Positions 1 to 13,300 of a stretch of DNA of 64,000 nt are shown here, one piece after another. Where the stretch lies: the NCBI GenBank assembly GCA_916613615.1, contig OU744735.1, positions 39,567,468-39,631,467 on the forward strand. The letters are read 5' to 3'. The number at the start of each line of letters is the position of its first letter. The first letter of the stretch is position 1. The position numbers and the translations under genes were made by a program. The notes beneath the pieces were generated by a model. That model saw only the letters and a program-made list of their open reading frames with translations. It was not told where the DNA came from and ran no database searches. The stretch comes from Steromphala cineraria. Taxonomy: Eukaryota > Mollusca > Gastropoda > Trochida > Trochidae.

Positions 1-929
1 CAAGCTCTAGTCGTTTCCAAAAGAAGACTAGTATTTTAAAAGATAAAAAAATCATGATGGCAGCCATAATCAATTATATAAAAGATGGTTACATGTATAA
101 TTAAACCATTTTACCACATCATTCATTTTAAGGAGAGCTTCTGTACCCTCGGTACTTTTATTTATATAATAAGACATTATATACTCAGTAACAGACAGAC
201 AGACAGACAAGTTTGTCTACAAGCTTTTACTCAGTAACGAAAGTTTAGCACCACCCAATTGAAACGTCTAATAATCATGAATAACTCAAAACAATGATGA
301 CTACATCGTTATAAACTTTACGTTGACCAATTTTGTTTACAAGATAAAAAGGAAAATGTTGCGCTGTAATGACAATATGGAAAGCTGATGCACTACATTG
401 TGAATGGGGTCGGTCATTGAAATTCACAAACAAAAACAAGACGAGACCAGTACTAGTATATGAAACAATTATACATATTGTTATCAACATAAATATTGTA
501 CATCCTTTTAAATATTGCTTTTTCCCCTCTGATATCCTTGATTAAATGCTTTGTCAAATCAGATGGTCGTCGGAGGATTATACCTATTTAAGGTACTTAA
601 TGATTTAGTTCAGTTCAAGTTATGTTCAAAATGATAATGTTCTATCATAAAATGCACATTTGAATGCTGCTTTAACATTTATCGAATACAGGTTATTTTG
701 AAATAGTAATTTTATGTATTTTATATGGATAATTAATATGAACAGGAACTTTCATTGAAAAATCATTTAAACACAGGGACGTGTAATGTCGAACGCAACA
801 AAGTAAAAAGCTTTTTCAGTCGACGATCCAGCACACACTACTATATAGAAAGTACAGGGACGTGTAATGTTGAAAACAACAGAGTAAAAAGCTTTAAAAA
901 TAAATTAGAAGTAGATAATGCATGTATGA
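1..929. other. gene-free 3' flank of the first GalNAc-transferase
   Basis: No convincing coding region is seen. A short (CAGA)n run lies at about 190-210. Two direct copies of a ~43-bp sequence containing ACAGGGACGTGTAATGT lie at about 773-815 and 854-896, 81 bp apart, just past the stop codon of the minus-strand gene. I see no canonical AATAAA on the minus strand close to that stop, so the polyadenylation site is not assigned. Confidence 0.5.
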
Positions 930-3900
930 TCACGATTTATTGTCGTCTCCGAAATCCAACTTATAGGCAAATGTCCATTTTTGGATGGAACTTGAATCAC
1001 ATTTGTTCATTGTAATGGCCCCATTTTGGTCTTTTGCACTTTTATCATGGGTCGCACAGAAGGTGCCTTGTTTCCCAGAGAATTCTAGTCTTCCTTGGTT
1101 CAAATCCCATTTTTCATCATAGTCAATGCAATCAAGGGTTGTTTTCAGTGTCTTCGTGTCCGAATCCATACTAACACAAAGATCTTCATACATTAATCGT
1201 CCATTTTTGTCAATATTGAACTGTTCTTGTGGTCGGAGCCTCCAACTACCGCATTCTTGTTGACCAACCCCTACAACTCCATTGGACTGAACCTCTAAAC
1301 AGTACGAAGTATTGGCATTTTCAACAGAACCAAAATAAAGATGATCTTTTGACGGAGCTTTAATCTCCGGGAACTTCTGAAGAAAGTCCTCGAAAGATCC
1401 ACAACTCAATGTCTGCCTTAACGATCTTCGTTCTTCAATAGACTTCCAATCATCTTCAGTAAATTGTGGCAGACTCTGGAACCTTGTTCTAAAGCTTGCA
1501 TATATGATCTCTTTACATTTGTCCATCCAGATCTCCGCAACTCTGAGCAGGTTCCTAGTAAGGACTTCCTTATACGTGGATCCTCCAAAGTCAAAGGTAA
1601 TTAACTTATAAACGTGACCTACCACAGAGCAAGGAACGGTCAATACTTGTCCACCACACATCCAGGCACTGAAGGCTAGCTCAAAGTGTTCGCCTCCCCA
1701 GATTTCCATTCCGGGGTCGAATCTCCCCAAATAATTGAAATACTTCTTGGTGATTGCTATAGCACACCCTGTGAGGGTTGGACTTCTGAAGCTAGCTCCA
1801 GGAAGAAGATTGGACGCCTCTGACGCGGGGATATCTGACCAAGTGTAGCTGTAAAAAATAACTTAAACGTTACCAGTTGAAAGACAATGTGTGTTAATCA
1901 TTGAAGCGTTACATTTTCGGTCAAGCCACGGTAGTCTCATTTCCTTATATTAATTGATTGATTATACAAATTATACCATTAAGACGCGGGATATATGTTA
2001 TGGATAACACATAGTCCACGGGCATTATCAATAATAAAGGATGTTTGCCCTCGTGATTTGCCCACGGACTATGTGTTATCTATTTTATAAACCGCCAACT
2101 AGTTATAATAACATAGATATGACCGATGACGTGAAATAACTAAGGCGGCCGTAAAATATTCGAAAACCCAAACGAATTCCTTTGTTATAAGAGGACATAA
2201 CAAAAGACGACTGTCGGCGCTGTCATAATAGCTCAGTGGTTAGAGCGTTGGGTTTAGCGTTCGGCATTGAAAACTCTGCGGGTTCGAGACGGCATATCGC
2301 CAAGATATGTGCAGTGTCAAAATTACATTTGCGATATTTTTCCGAAAGTGACACTTTGACTTTAACCAAAATCATTAATTACATCGTTCCGAAATAATTA
2401 TTTGAAGAGGGATATATTATAATAATATCCTGCCTTGCAGGGCGATTATGTCGATAATAACCTGCATCCGAGGGACATTACTCGAATAAATCCCTTGTTG
2501 TACGAGTCAGAAGTAAATTTAATAAGTAAAGAACATTATAGTGACCTCACTAAAGGTTTCTAAGTTGATATACTAACCTCTAGTTTCATGTTATGCGACA
2601 AGCCGAAGGCGAGTTGCATAACACCAAGCGAGAAGCTGATATATCCCCATACACCCCGCGTCTGAATGATATAACGAATTCATCTTACCGAATGTTTAAA
2701 CAAAACGCATATGATATGAAAATAAAAGAGTTACATAACTGTGTAAGTGCTTCCGTTATTGTTTGTTCACAGCTACATATCGGTTGATCAAAAGTAATCT
2801 TGTTGATTCGAGGTAACATAGGCCTACATTGTACATTTCCATACGCTCAGTCTGCACGCTTTTTTCATGCTCTTTGAGGCGGGGAATAATTTATCGTCCC
2901 GCTCAAGACGGTGATATCAGTCTTTATCCAGGGTCATGTGGACCAATCAGAAATAGAAATGTTTACATGAGGAAGGATTAGGTGATTTCCCCCATACGAC
3001 TTCGGAAAAGCTGGTAGAGTTATGAGATCGTTACACTATGAAGATAATGCACGTTGTATAAACTAACAGTTTTAGAAGAAATTTAAAGAAATACAATCTT
3101 GAATAACATTTTTTTGACATTGTGGTGAAACTAGTGTCATCACTTTATGTCAAGATAGTTGACCAAGGGTATAATCATACGATGCTGACTCTATTGCCAT
3201 TACGAAGGAATTTTGAGACCTTAACATTGAATTCGGAAAAGGTAGATATGCTACATGTAAGACTTGCTGAATATGTAGGTGATACACTATCAAACCGACA
3301 CATCAGACAATTAAACTCACAATAATCATCAATGAAAAAGTTTTAAATTCTCTTTAACATACACATTTTCTATTCATCATGTCTATCAGATGCCACGAGA
3401 GCGAAGCATGCCAGGGAAGTTTAAGTACAAGGTTTTGGGCATATCTCATGCACAACTTTTGGTTATCAAGAAACGATAACCGCTTTAAATTAATTTGTCA
3501 AATCTAAAATTTCATGGACCTTTCAATCTTAAGAATATCTCCATTCTATCTCATGCACCCAATTTTTCATGCGACGATGCGCGGTTTCAGGATACGAACG
3601 TTACGCTAACTCCACGAATCTGTACCCTGGGCTCAGAAGCTAGATTCACTCGCGCGGCCCGACTTGGGATATTACCAATCAAATCATTTTCTCGTTGACA
3701 TTTTATCGAGAAGGTGACGAGAAAATGATTTGATTGGCTATATCCCAAGTCGGGCCGCGCGAGCGAATCTAGCTTCTGTGTCCAGGGTACAGATTAGTGG
3801 AGTAGGTGTTATGTTGAAAACAGTTCGTACCCTGAGACAGGATGGGTGAATAAATACATCGCTTTAAGTCTCAATGCACCCATTGACTCCCTTGGATATT

Positions 3901-5820
3901 AGGTAACGTGTTCAAATCGCGTTGGAACAATGCATATCTTACTTACTACAAAAACGTAAATGTGGAAATGAAATAAAGGAAGAAGTTCATTTGAAACGTT
4001 GTACTCACCTTAGTTCCCAATCAAATGTTCCCCTCATTAGGCCAAGATGCTTGTTTTCAATGGAACCCGGAAGCAGTGGTTGCAGAACCGAATTTGGTTC
4101 TGAAACGAGTTTTGAAACCATAGGTTCCAACCATCCAGTTGAACACTCCATGTGAGAGTCCAGAAATACCAAAACGTCGCCTGTGGCCCAATCAGCACCA
4201 AAATTTCTCGATCTTGAAACTCCTTCGCGTTTTGCATTCCTTATTATTCTTATTCGTCTGTCCAATTTTCTCACATATTCTCTAAAATCTTCTCCAAGAT
4301 TTTCCAAAGTACTACGGTCATCCACAAGAATGATTTCCTTCAGAAGTTCCGGAGGTGATTTGTTCAAAAGGGCGTGAAGATGACGTAATAACATCGTCAG
4401 AGCCTCGTTGTGAAATGGCGTTATGACGGTGACTGACGGAAGTGATGAGAGGTTATAGCTTTTCCTCCTGCAAAACTCTGGCCGGAAGTCCGGGAGCGTC
4501 CTGTTAACTGGTTTGTTGTTGCTCTCTGTGACGTCATATCCGTAGTCATGTTTTGCAGGATTGTGTTCTTTCATCATGTGAGCCAAAAGGTTTTCTAAAG
4601 AGGAGTTAGAATATGGTGAGTCGGTGACCAATGCTGAAACTGATGCTGACATAGAAGACGAATATCCGCCCGTTTGCTCCTTATTTCCTTGAATGGTTTC
4701 AGCATCAATGTCTAAATAAAATAATCTGAAATAAAAGCCAATCAAAGATTTAGCCCATATTTATTCACCCGACCAATTTGGTTAAACAGGCTTTATGATG
4801 TCAAATAAATATCTTTCTGAATTGATAGATACATTTTACAGTCACCAAAACCTATATGTGTGAATATATCGTTTGTCTTATAATATAACAAAAAAAGGTC
4901 AATTTTGTATCACGATTCGTTGAAACCTCGGCTCCGCCTCTATGTTCATTTCCTATATTTGGTCAAAAACTAATTGGATCAACACCAATTTTAATCTATA
5001 ATTTGCATAGTTGATATTGCTGACTTACAAATGTTTCAGAACCTATACTTACCGATTCATTTCAGCGTTCAACTTTAATAATTCAGCTTCTGCCTCGTGT
5101 TTCAAAAAGTATTTTGTCATCTCTTCTTTCTTCTCTCTGTCTTTCGAGAGGGTAATGGCCCTTGCTTCCTCACCACTCAATCGCTTGATTCTGGTTTTAC
5201 TGAAAGTTGGTACCTGAAAAGAATTAACACCATATGACCGTTACACCTGTAAATTTAACCATTTAAACCCCTCGGTTTAAAACTAAATTTGCAGGCGTAA
5301 ACAAAAAATTGAATCCCGTAGATGTGAAAAATGTGAATTCATTTTATTATAAAGCATCAAGTTACTGCATCGCCGATTGCTGAAGCTATTTTTATTGTAT
5401 ATCAGTTTCGAAGTTGTCCTTGCTTTACGTACCCATGTATTGGGTTGGTGGGTTAGGAAGTATGCAAATTTCAGAATTGTTACATACAACAGAGAAAAGA
5501 TTGATTAAAGAGAGGATCTGAGGCAATGTTTTTAGGGAGATGCTTAACCTTTTTCTTGCTACTGCAGAAGTTATCAAACAAGATAAAAGATGTTAGTGGT
5601 AAAGGTAATGGTTACTCTTTCCGCACAAGCATACACTTAAACCTACCTTTTCTTTAGTCTCCATGGTTTTCCTTGTCTCGGCGCCCATTGGATAGTCCTC
5701 AGCCAATCGGATTGACGGCTTTGCTTTTTGTACCATATTTTTGATATCAAAAACAGTTTTAAACAATGTCCACATCAGAACCAAGAGGATAACTACGAGA
5801 CCTCGTGATAACCGATTCAT
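930..5820 (-). CDS. GALNT: polypeptide N-acetylgalactosaminyltransferase (GALNT family), copy A, four coding exons
   Basis: Type II Golgi enzyme that transfers GalNAc from UDP-GalNAc to Ser/Thr, starting mucin-type O-glycans. Coding exons on the minus strand: 5820-5647, 5213-5053, 4725-4009, 1848-930, all with GT/AG borders. The sum is 1971 nt, giving 656 aa. Residues 1-20 hold a signal anchor (LVVILLVLMW), and exon 2 is a charged, probably coiled-coil stem. The GT-A catalytic domain starts near residue 190 (LPDFRPEFC) and includes PFHNEALTMLLR, ILVDD and the metal-binding DxH as D301-S-H303 in FLDSHMECSTGWLEP. The Gal/GalNAc-T motif reads IWGGEHFELAF at about 400, then CSVVGH. A C-terminal ricin-B lectin module (about 510-656) ends with QKW. 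Oddities are WGGEH where most family members have WGGEN, and CSVVGH instead of CSRVGH. The length is normal for the family. The symbol is family level only; I do not assign an orthologue number. Confidence 0.93.
1985..2095. repeat. short foldback element in a GALNT-A intron
   Basis: Arms of about 23 bp (2002-2024 and 2059-2081, containing ATAACACATAGTCC) are near-perfect reverse complements with a ~34-bp loop that itself repeats GGGCA/TGCCC. It resembles a small non-autonomous hairpin transposon. No coding content. Confidence 0.6.
2219..2300 (+). repeat. tRNA-derived SINE head
   Basis: An A-box-like TAGCTCAGTGGTTAGAGCG and a B-box-like GGGTTCGAGAC are spaced as in a tRNA. I could not draw a full cloverleaf, so it is called a SINE head, not a functional tRNA gene. 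It sits in the last intron of GALNT-A. Confidence 0.6.
3588..3842. repeat. long foldback MITE with ~100-bp inverted arms
   Basis: The left arm (about 3588-3695) and right arm (about 3717-3842) are reverse complements with few mismatches. The shared core includes CCCGACTTGGGATAT and AATCAAATCATTTTCTCG, and the loop is only ~20 bp. A second partial copy of the outer end (TTCGTACCCTGAGACAGGAT) occurs at about 34208-34260, so this is a dispersed family. Confidence 0.8.
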
Positions 5821-7368
5821 TGTAAATGGTATTTAATATCTTCTAGAGAAACCGTACTCCTTATCAAATAGAATACCGACTCAGGAGCTCTAGAAAGTCT
5901 CTGTTTCTAAAGGAATAAATGAGTATGTACTCAATATCCACAAACGAGTCCAATACTCAACAGATGAAAAGAAAGTACCCGTATATTGCGTGTGATGGAT
6001 GAACTGTTGGAGTCAGGAAATTGATAAAATCGGGTGATCCATTTCTTTTATCTCTTTAATACATCATGGATGAAAAGACACAATTAAAATTAATTGTCTT
6101 ATATATGATCCTCTTGTTAGAAAGTTCGAAAGATATCTCAATTTATGTCCATCATGTAGATCAAATCACACGATCAAAGAGAATTACATTGTATTTCATG
6201 TAATTTATCTCAAATCTTAAATCAGAATCTCACAACCAATATCAATTACTGACATAATAATTACTCACCTGGTTCAAACTGATTCATTATATACTAGTAT
6301 TTCGAGTTAAAATCTTACAATAAGATGACAGCTTATGGTGTTTAATAAACGATGAATTGTGAAATTTGATTAATTAACGTTTGAACAGTCATTGAATTGT
6401 ATGTGTAACGTATATATCTATGATCAAAATCACGCGATTATTTTTTCACAGAAATTGAAAATAATAAATTTTCAAACAGTCTATAATATATAAAAACAAT
6501 ACCCACACCTCTTTGAATACTCTAGTCTTTAGGGGATGGGTATTGTTATCTACATGTACTAGTATATACTTTACATTATTTTTTTTTATTGCATGTGCTT
6601 TTACACCCCTTGCTAAAAAAACATGCGAACGCATAGCAAATTTGCTTTTAAAGACTTGTGAAAATTTACATATGTGTAATATTGCATATATGTGTAGAAG
6701 TTTTGCATGCGAGCAAAGCATGCGATTAAACGCTTTCGGTGAGTATATATTTTTATGTAACATTCTAAAATGAAACAATAATGTGAAGTAGATGAGCAAG
6801 TTCCCAAATCTCACAAACACCTTTACGTTATTTAACATACTCCTTATTTTACGGAATGTTTATCTACAAAAATCCGAATTTTCTCTAATAACAGAGCTTT
6901 AGTCAAAACCTTTTTGCAAAATCTGAAATCCAAACATTAATTTGGAACCTCTTAATTGAAATATCTCTGTATATACTCAATGACCCAAATGAACAATGAG
7001 GTTATATGATATCGGACAAGGATGTGTCAAGTTTTTAAATGATATCTAAACAATAAAAATATAATAAACCAAGTGAAGTAGTTATAAATCATATATATAA
7101 CCTAAAGTTTAGCCATGCGATTCTCTTTTGTTACACAAAATGAATTAAAGGTATTCACACAAAAAAAAAGCCGCATTTGGATTTTTTGTGAATCTGTATA
7201 ACTTCTCCGTAAACTATGCAGAAGACTTTGCTATATGTACACCTAGAAATTTCTTACAAGCATCCAAATGAACAATTTCTGCACCATATAACAATATTGC
7301 GGTTTTGTTTGTGGCACACTTGAAAAAAATTGTAAGACAAAACACCCAATATATATATATATATATAT
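5821..7368. other. spacer upstream of GALNT-A
   Basis: AT-rich sequence that should contain the 5' UTR and promoter of GALNT-A. No clear core promoter motif is recognised. Reading frames here (for example at 6446-6838) lack any family signature and look fortuitous. Confidence 0.4.
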
Positions 7369-7563
7369 ATATGATGAAAAAAATACTTCAGACGACACTT
7401 GCTGTAGGTATCATTTTAATGATGACTGGATGCGTCGCATTTCGACTTGATAACAAGTCTTTTCAACAGTGTGGAGGTCTCACAAGTCGAAATGCGACGC
7501 ATCCAGTCATCATTAAAATGATACCTACAGCAAGTGTCGTCTGAAGTATTTTTTTCATCATAT
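7369..7563. repeat. perfect 81-bp-arm hairpin
   Basis: Arms 7369-7449 and 7483-7563 are exact reverse complements as far as I can trace, with a 33-bp loop (7450-7482). (TA)n runs flank it at about 7350-7370 and 7603-7621. Read on plus, the left arm and loop give a short peptide starting MMKKILQTTLAVG and containing LMMTGC, like a bacterial lipoprotein signal peptide. The hairpin could be a foldback element, a small-RNA precursor, or an assembly/library artefact. Confidence 0.8.
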
Positions 7564-7829
7564 CTACATTTACTTCACGTGAGACTTCGTTATCTTTTTA
7601 CCTATATATATATATATATATTTCGTAATACCGATCAATATGTTTTTGCTTGCATAGATGTCCAACAAAGAGGATTCGTAAAATGTACACCTAAGTATTT
7701 GTATACGATAGTTGTCTCCAATCTATATCTTTAATAGAGTCATTTTCCGTTTTTGGCGAACTCCTCTCCATTTTTGAAAACAATTATTTATGTTATAACC
7801 TGCTTAACAGCCAGTTTCCAATTATCTCG

Positions 7830-8240
7830 ATAACTCTCTAATTCATCTTCCTTATTTGTAACCCTTTAATTCTTGAAAGTAGGAAGATATCATCGGCAAA
7901 TGATAACAGAATTATTTGCTTTATACCTGGATGTGATTGGATGCCATTGTAATAGTTTCCTTGGATTTTGGTTGCTAATTCATATATGAAAAATGTAAAT
8001 AGGAAGGGGCGTAATATGTAGCCCTGTCTTACTCCTAACTGACTATCGAAAGAATCTGATAATTCGTTGTAACATTTTCATATATACTACGCAGTAATTT
8101 TACCATTTAACAACTGACGCCTTGTTCATTCAAGAAATTTCATAATTTGCTTCTGTTAACTGAATCATACGCCTTGGAAAAATCTCAAATTAAGCATAAA
8201 AATGTTTTCCCTTTTGATTTAAGTATGTTTGGATTTTGGA
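7830..8240 (-). pseudogene. LINE reverse-transcriptase relic
   Basis: Minus-strand translation shows reverse-transcriptase motifs in the right order. First comes DFSKAYDSVNR with a W-to-stop change on each side. Next is GVRQGYILRPFLFTFFIYEL, and then LLSFADDIFLLS carrying the catalytic FADD box. The frame contains several stop codons, so it is dead. These motifs fit a non-LTR retrotransposon RT domain; the clade is not assigned. It is probably 5'-truncated, as LINE copies usually are. Confidence 0.8.
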
Positions 8241-8600
8241 ATGTTAAGCAAACATCTTATCAATAGTATTAAATCCTTTCCAACAACCAGCCGGCGATTC
8301 TGTTATTTTGTCTAAGGAACCTTCCTATTCTCTATAAGGCTGGTCATGGGGATTGCTGTCATTGTCCAAGTCTCTATTGTTTATTGTGAAATGGTTGTAC
8401 CAATCATGTATTTCATACTATACATAGTAAAAAATAATTAAAAGCTAATTTATATACCAAACCCCCCGTTGATGTTGTTTGTAACCATGAATCTGCTACG
8501 TAGTAGGTTCGATTGTATCATGTTTTTGTAGGGATATTATTCATCCAAACGCGACAAACTTCACCGTTTACCTTTGTACCCCTGAATGCAGGACGCTAGA

Positions 8601-9500
8601 ATGTCAGAGGCTGTCTAATGGCAGATTATTGGTCTTCTCGGAGTGGGTCTTTTTTCAAGGATATTTCAAGAAGAACTGGACGTCATTACTCTACCTCAAG
8701 TAGTTTAGCAAGAAAATATGTACGAACCAATGATGTGAAGAATTGCACATCCTCAAGTACCACATATCATCTCCGTCAGAAAGGATAGATCATTGCTAAG
8801 GCTCGTAAGAAGGTAACCTTTCGCTTCCAGTACAAGCCCAAAACGCCGAAGGTTTCCACACCATCTGTTCAGCCACAAAACTGTCAGAAATCGACTCAAG
8901 GTCGCTAGATTGAAGTCCAGAAGATTAATCAAGCGACCGAAACTCAAAACAGTTGCGTCTGGAATTTAAGATCAATGAAATAGGTTCACTGGTCAGATCA
9001 AAGCAGGTTCCTTTTGCACTGGGTGGAGGGCAGGATCAGGATTTGGAGGCGTCCAGGAACAGCGTATACACCACGAAACAAAACGCAACGATTTCTTATG
9101 ACGGAAGATCTTAGATTTTGCTTCTCGTTTGACTGCAAACTTCCGGGAAGTACTTGAACCTGTTGTCGTTCACCATTTCTACAATCGTCCACTTGAAACA
9201 AAACCTGTGTTCATGGACGATTATGCTAGACCGCATCTTTCACGAGCTGTCGAGGCAGGTAATCCAAACAATGTCCTGACACACCTAAGTCCGGATTTGT
9301 ATCAGCTTGAACATGTTTGGGACAAATTTGGGCCGACTAGTACAACGCAGAAAATCCTTCTCCTCGGAACTTGCATGAAGAGGAAGCGGCATTAAAAGAG
9401 GAATAGCCGCGATTGCCACAAGAGTGATATCGACGTCTTAGTCTATCTGGTGAGAGCTATGCGGCGAAGACTTCAAGCTGTCATTGAAGGGCATGGTTGA
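8601..9500 (+). pseudogene. Tc1/mariner transposase relic
   Basis: A ~300-codon Tc1-like transposase broken by several stops and frameshifts. Readable pieces across frames are MSEAV near the start, a helix-turn-helix segment (KTVRNRLKVARLKSRR), then DQSRFLLHWVEGRIRIWRRP with the first catalytic Asp (about 8991). FMDDYARPH with the second Asp follows at about 9211, then LSPDLYQLEHVWD in the region of the third acidic residue, and RRRLQAVIEGHG before a TGA at 9498. The order and spacing match the DD34E family. Terminal inverted repeats were not found with confidence. Confidence 0.85.
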
Positions 9501-10363
9501 AGTTCGCGATTCTGACTGTTTTTGTACCTCAAGTGCCTGAATGATCCTTTCATACGAAAAGAATGATTTATGAGCATACTTAAATTGTCTTTTTGTACCG
9601 ATTCAAACCCAATCATATAGAGCAAAATTTGGATATACCAGAGAGTGGCCATTTGCAGTGTAATGCAGATTATGAATGCTCATGACTTTTGTTGCCGATC
9701 AAACCGTTCTTTCATCTTGCTATTGAAATAAATTGTGTTCCTTTTCTTGGTCTTCATACCAATTACATACTTTTTTTAGCTCTAGATTAGAAATAGAGGA
9801 AATGAGTTTTGAAACAATCTATCAAATAGGGATTATATAATTTAATACTTCTCCCTTAGCGTCAGGGAGTTGACTTTAAAGCGGTAATCTGGCTATAAAG
9901 TCTGTGTTATAGGGGGGGGGGGGGGGAGTTGTTTAAGGCGAAATTCCACTGTTTGACAGCGGCTTCAGGGTTGCGGTCGATTGCTTTCTTGGAGTTCGAT
10001 AATCTGTGCACTTCCATACGAAACTACACAAAGTCTGATTAAAATCGACCGTGTTTCGAGAGAAATAGGTAAAAATATGTACCAGCGCTTTCCACTCCTT
10101 TTGCCGCCGTCCTTGCGATTGGCTACATGAGCTTACGTCAGATCATGCGGGTAATGGGGGTGTTTTCAGGCTGTTAATGAGAGGGAAGCCGGGCTGGGTG
10201 AGGTGAGGTTCGAACCCCACTAGAGATGCTATTTCTACACCTTTTGCCTCGAACCCCAGTCGAATTTAATCAGATGGACACTCCACACACTATTTAATTG
10301 AAAATGACTGGTTTCAGGTTGTCGCGCGTTATCTCACTCATCAATCACAGGTAACCAGAGGTA
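9501..10363. other. spacer upstream of GALNT-B
   Basis: Contains a poly-G run (about 9913-9927). A tRNA-B-box-bearing repeat lies at about 10170-10290 (GGTTCGAACCCCACTAGAGA on plus); its reverse complement resembles the repeat at 52835-52920. The GALNT-B 5' UTR and promoter should lie here, but no core promoter motif is recognised. Confidence 0.5.
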
Positions 10364-13300
10364 ATGAAGTCAGATTTGACATCTTGCATCACAGATGCAT
10401 TGCAGGTGTTTCTGGAAAGCAAGTCTTTGTTCCATAGAAATGACCAAGATAAGTCAGTCTTTACAATGCATAACGTATATTTATGTCTTCTGGCATCGTG
10501 CTCTCTTTCTCTGATCATTTTTATTTTTTATTTCGATTTTATTCACAATTCAAAGATGAACATTATGATAGAGCCAATTGATCAAAACGAACACAACTTT
10601 CAGGATGATGGGCTTAGACGGCGAGATAAAACGGGAGGTAACGAGAGGTAAGCATATACTCCTTATATGTATAACTTCATAACTTACATGTAACGAAACT
10701 TATTTGAGTGTTGAATTATCACTTATGAAATCAAAATATGGTATGTACTTTTCTAATATTTTGAAACGATATCAATAATAAATCTATATTTTACTTTTAT
10801 AATATAGCTATCATAAAAGCCGTACATGTCTATGCCTTACTCTCTTTGCTAAATTCATATATACGTATATATACGGGTAATGTAATCGAAGATATAATGA
10901 AGTTGGCAAAGGGTCATGGAAGTTTTGTATACATTACGTGATTGATAAGGGAAAAAGTTTATTTTTATTTCAATTCTCAATAAACTTCTTCCTCTGATTC
11001 TTTTAAATACATATATACAAGGTCGTTTTTATGTATTTCTCTTGTTATATAAAACTAAGATTTGATTTCAGCATCACGAACATGATGTTTTAACTAGTAT
11101 TACTTTCTAGTATTGATGCATTTGTGAACTTGTGATCAGTCATAGCAAAACCGGCCTAGTTCCGAGGAATAAAATATTAAAAATATTAACTATACGGTGA
11201 TATAAAATCCTCTACATTGGGTCTGACCGCACCCCCGTTCCTGTTCCCTTTTTTAAACAGTTCAGTGCAGCCGAAACCCAGTCGTTAGGGAGACCAATGA
11301 CATCGCTTGCTTATAAGACTGCTAGCGGTGATAATGTTCAAAGCATGGTTAACACGAGTTACCTGCACCTAGCTTCAAATCGAAGGCTATTGCATGCGGC
11401 TTGTGATAGGTAAGCGTAAACGTAAGAACATGCAACCTACGGGGCTGCCGTCTGACTCAGTGGAGAGGAAATCTATCGAAATATAGAGTTCGATTCTCGA
11501 AAGAGTTAATATTAAAACTTGTATTCCTCGGAAGTACGCCGATTTTAATCAGACTGAGCATAACTTAGCCTACACATGTTCTGATGATTATCCCAAATAT
11601 TAGATTTCAGAGTTCAGAAAATACTTCATCGCTCGAGACCTTACTTCAGCACATGCTTTCTCACCACAAACCTCCTAAAAACGTTTCTTTTGGTTATAAC
11701 GTGTCTCAATACCACCGCAATCCTATCGACAGACCGGTACCGGATGTGCGGCCATATTTGTGCAAACATGTACGTTATGAGCTTAAATCACTCGCCAACG
11801 TAACAGTAATAATCGTTTTCCACAACGAGGCTTTGACAATGCTTATCAGACACGTTCACGTCATGTTGTTACATTCACCACGTGACCTTTTAGTTGAAAT
11901 CATATTGGTCGATGATTTCAGCAGTGGGGATTTTTTAGGAAAGCATTTCGAAGACTACCTTAACATTCTGGATTCAAGAATAAAATTGATACGAAACAAG
12001 CAACGAGAAGGAATAGCAAGGTCAAGGTTGATAGGGGCGAAGGTTTCACAAGGGGAGATAATCGTGTTTCTCGACGCCCACATGAGGTGCTCTCCTGGTT
12101 GGTTGGAGCCCCTGGCTGCTGGGATTACAGATGATCCAATGTTAGTGCTACAACCACAAGTTCCTTCGTTATCACGCCTCGAGATGGGGAACACGACAAT
12201 GCTAATGCGAGCAGGATTTGGCTGGAATCTAAGGTATGTCAATAATGCTTCTCAAACAAAGAAACGCATAAATGAAAACAAAGATTTGTACATTAAGTGG
12301 TACTGGCCAGGAAGCTATTGTTGAAATTGTACATGAAAGTGGAGCGTCAATGCCACTTAGCAGTCGCTATCTTAATTAGGGACATTATTTTGTTTGAACA
12401 GAACTCATATTTTCAAATGATCAATATTAGGTAAGTCCATGTATATTTTTCAATCTGCACTACTACTACAGCGTACACAGAACTTTCCACGCGGACATTT
12501 GATTTGGTCGTGAGGTTATTTTGTGCCATAAAAAAATGAAAGATTTCAGAACTGACATTATTACTCTTGAGCAAAGGTTAGGGTCAACTACATAGGTTCA
12601 GCATTTCTGACAGTCTAAGTAAACCTAGCCTCAATATTATCCGTTTCACTCCTATACTGAGTCTAGAAAGGTCTAGTAGAGGGTCGCGTCTTATTATATA
12701 TATAAAATTTGAAAGCCAACTAAACTGTTAACAACAATAACTCGCTTTAACTTGGTTATGTGATAATCATGTATTAATAACCTCACATGCATAAACTGGA
12801 ATGTCCCCTTGAATTTCGTTGAAAAACAAACCCCCGGAGGGAATGTCCATTTAGGTCAAATGGTGTCCTTATGTTTCAGGCTTGCATGGTATTTCCTGCC
12901 ACCATACCTTTCACAAATGCGAAGGCTTGAACACGAGCCATTCCCATCACCTTCCCTTGCGGGTTGTGCTATTGCTGTGAACAAGAACACTTTCTTCAAG
13001 ATGGGCGGTTTTGATGACCATCTGGAAATCTGGGGAGGAGAACATTTTGAACTAGCTTTCAGAACATGGATGTGTGGAGGACGGATAGAAACAATCCCTT
13101 GTTCAGTAGTTGGACATCTGTACAGAGAAATCCCATATAGCTTCAACGGTTCTCCTCACCAAATCGTTGTCAAAAATCTTTTCAGGGTAGCTGCTGTATG
13201 GATGGACGAGTATTATGATATTGTCAAAGGGATTTTCAAGTCGATTCTCGGCACTTTACCGGCGTTCACACAACGCGACCTTGACGCCATAGAAGAACGA

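Noticed and set aside
6446..6838. 130-codon minus-strand frame
   Set aside because: No motif, low-complexity AT-rich composition, overlapping frames on both strands; no splice or polyA support.
8601..9500. Active Tc1 transposon
   Set aside because: Several stops and frameshifts, and no convincing terminal inverted repeats.
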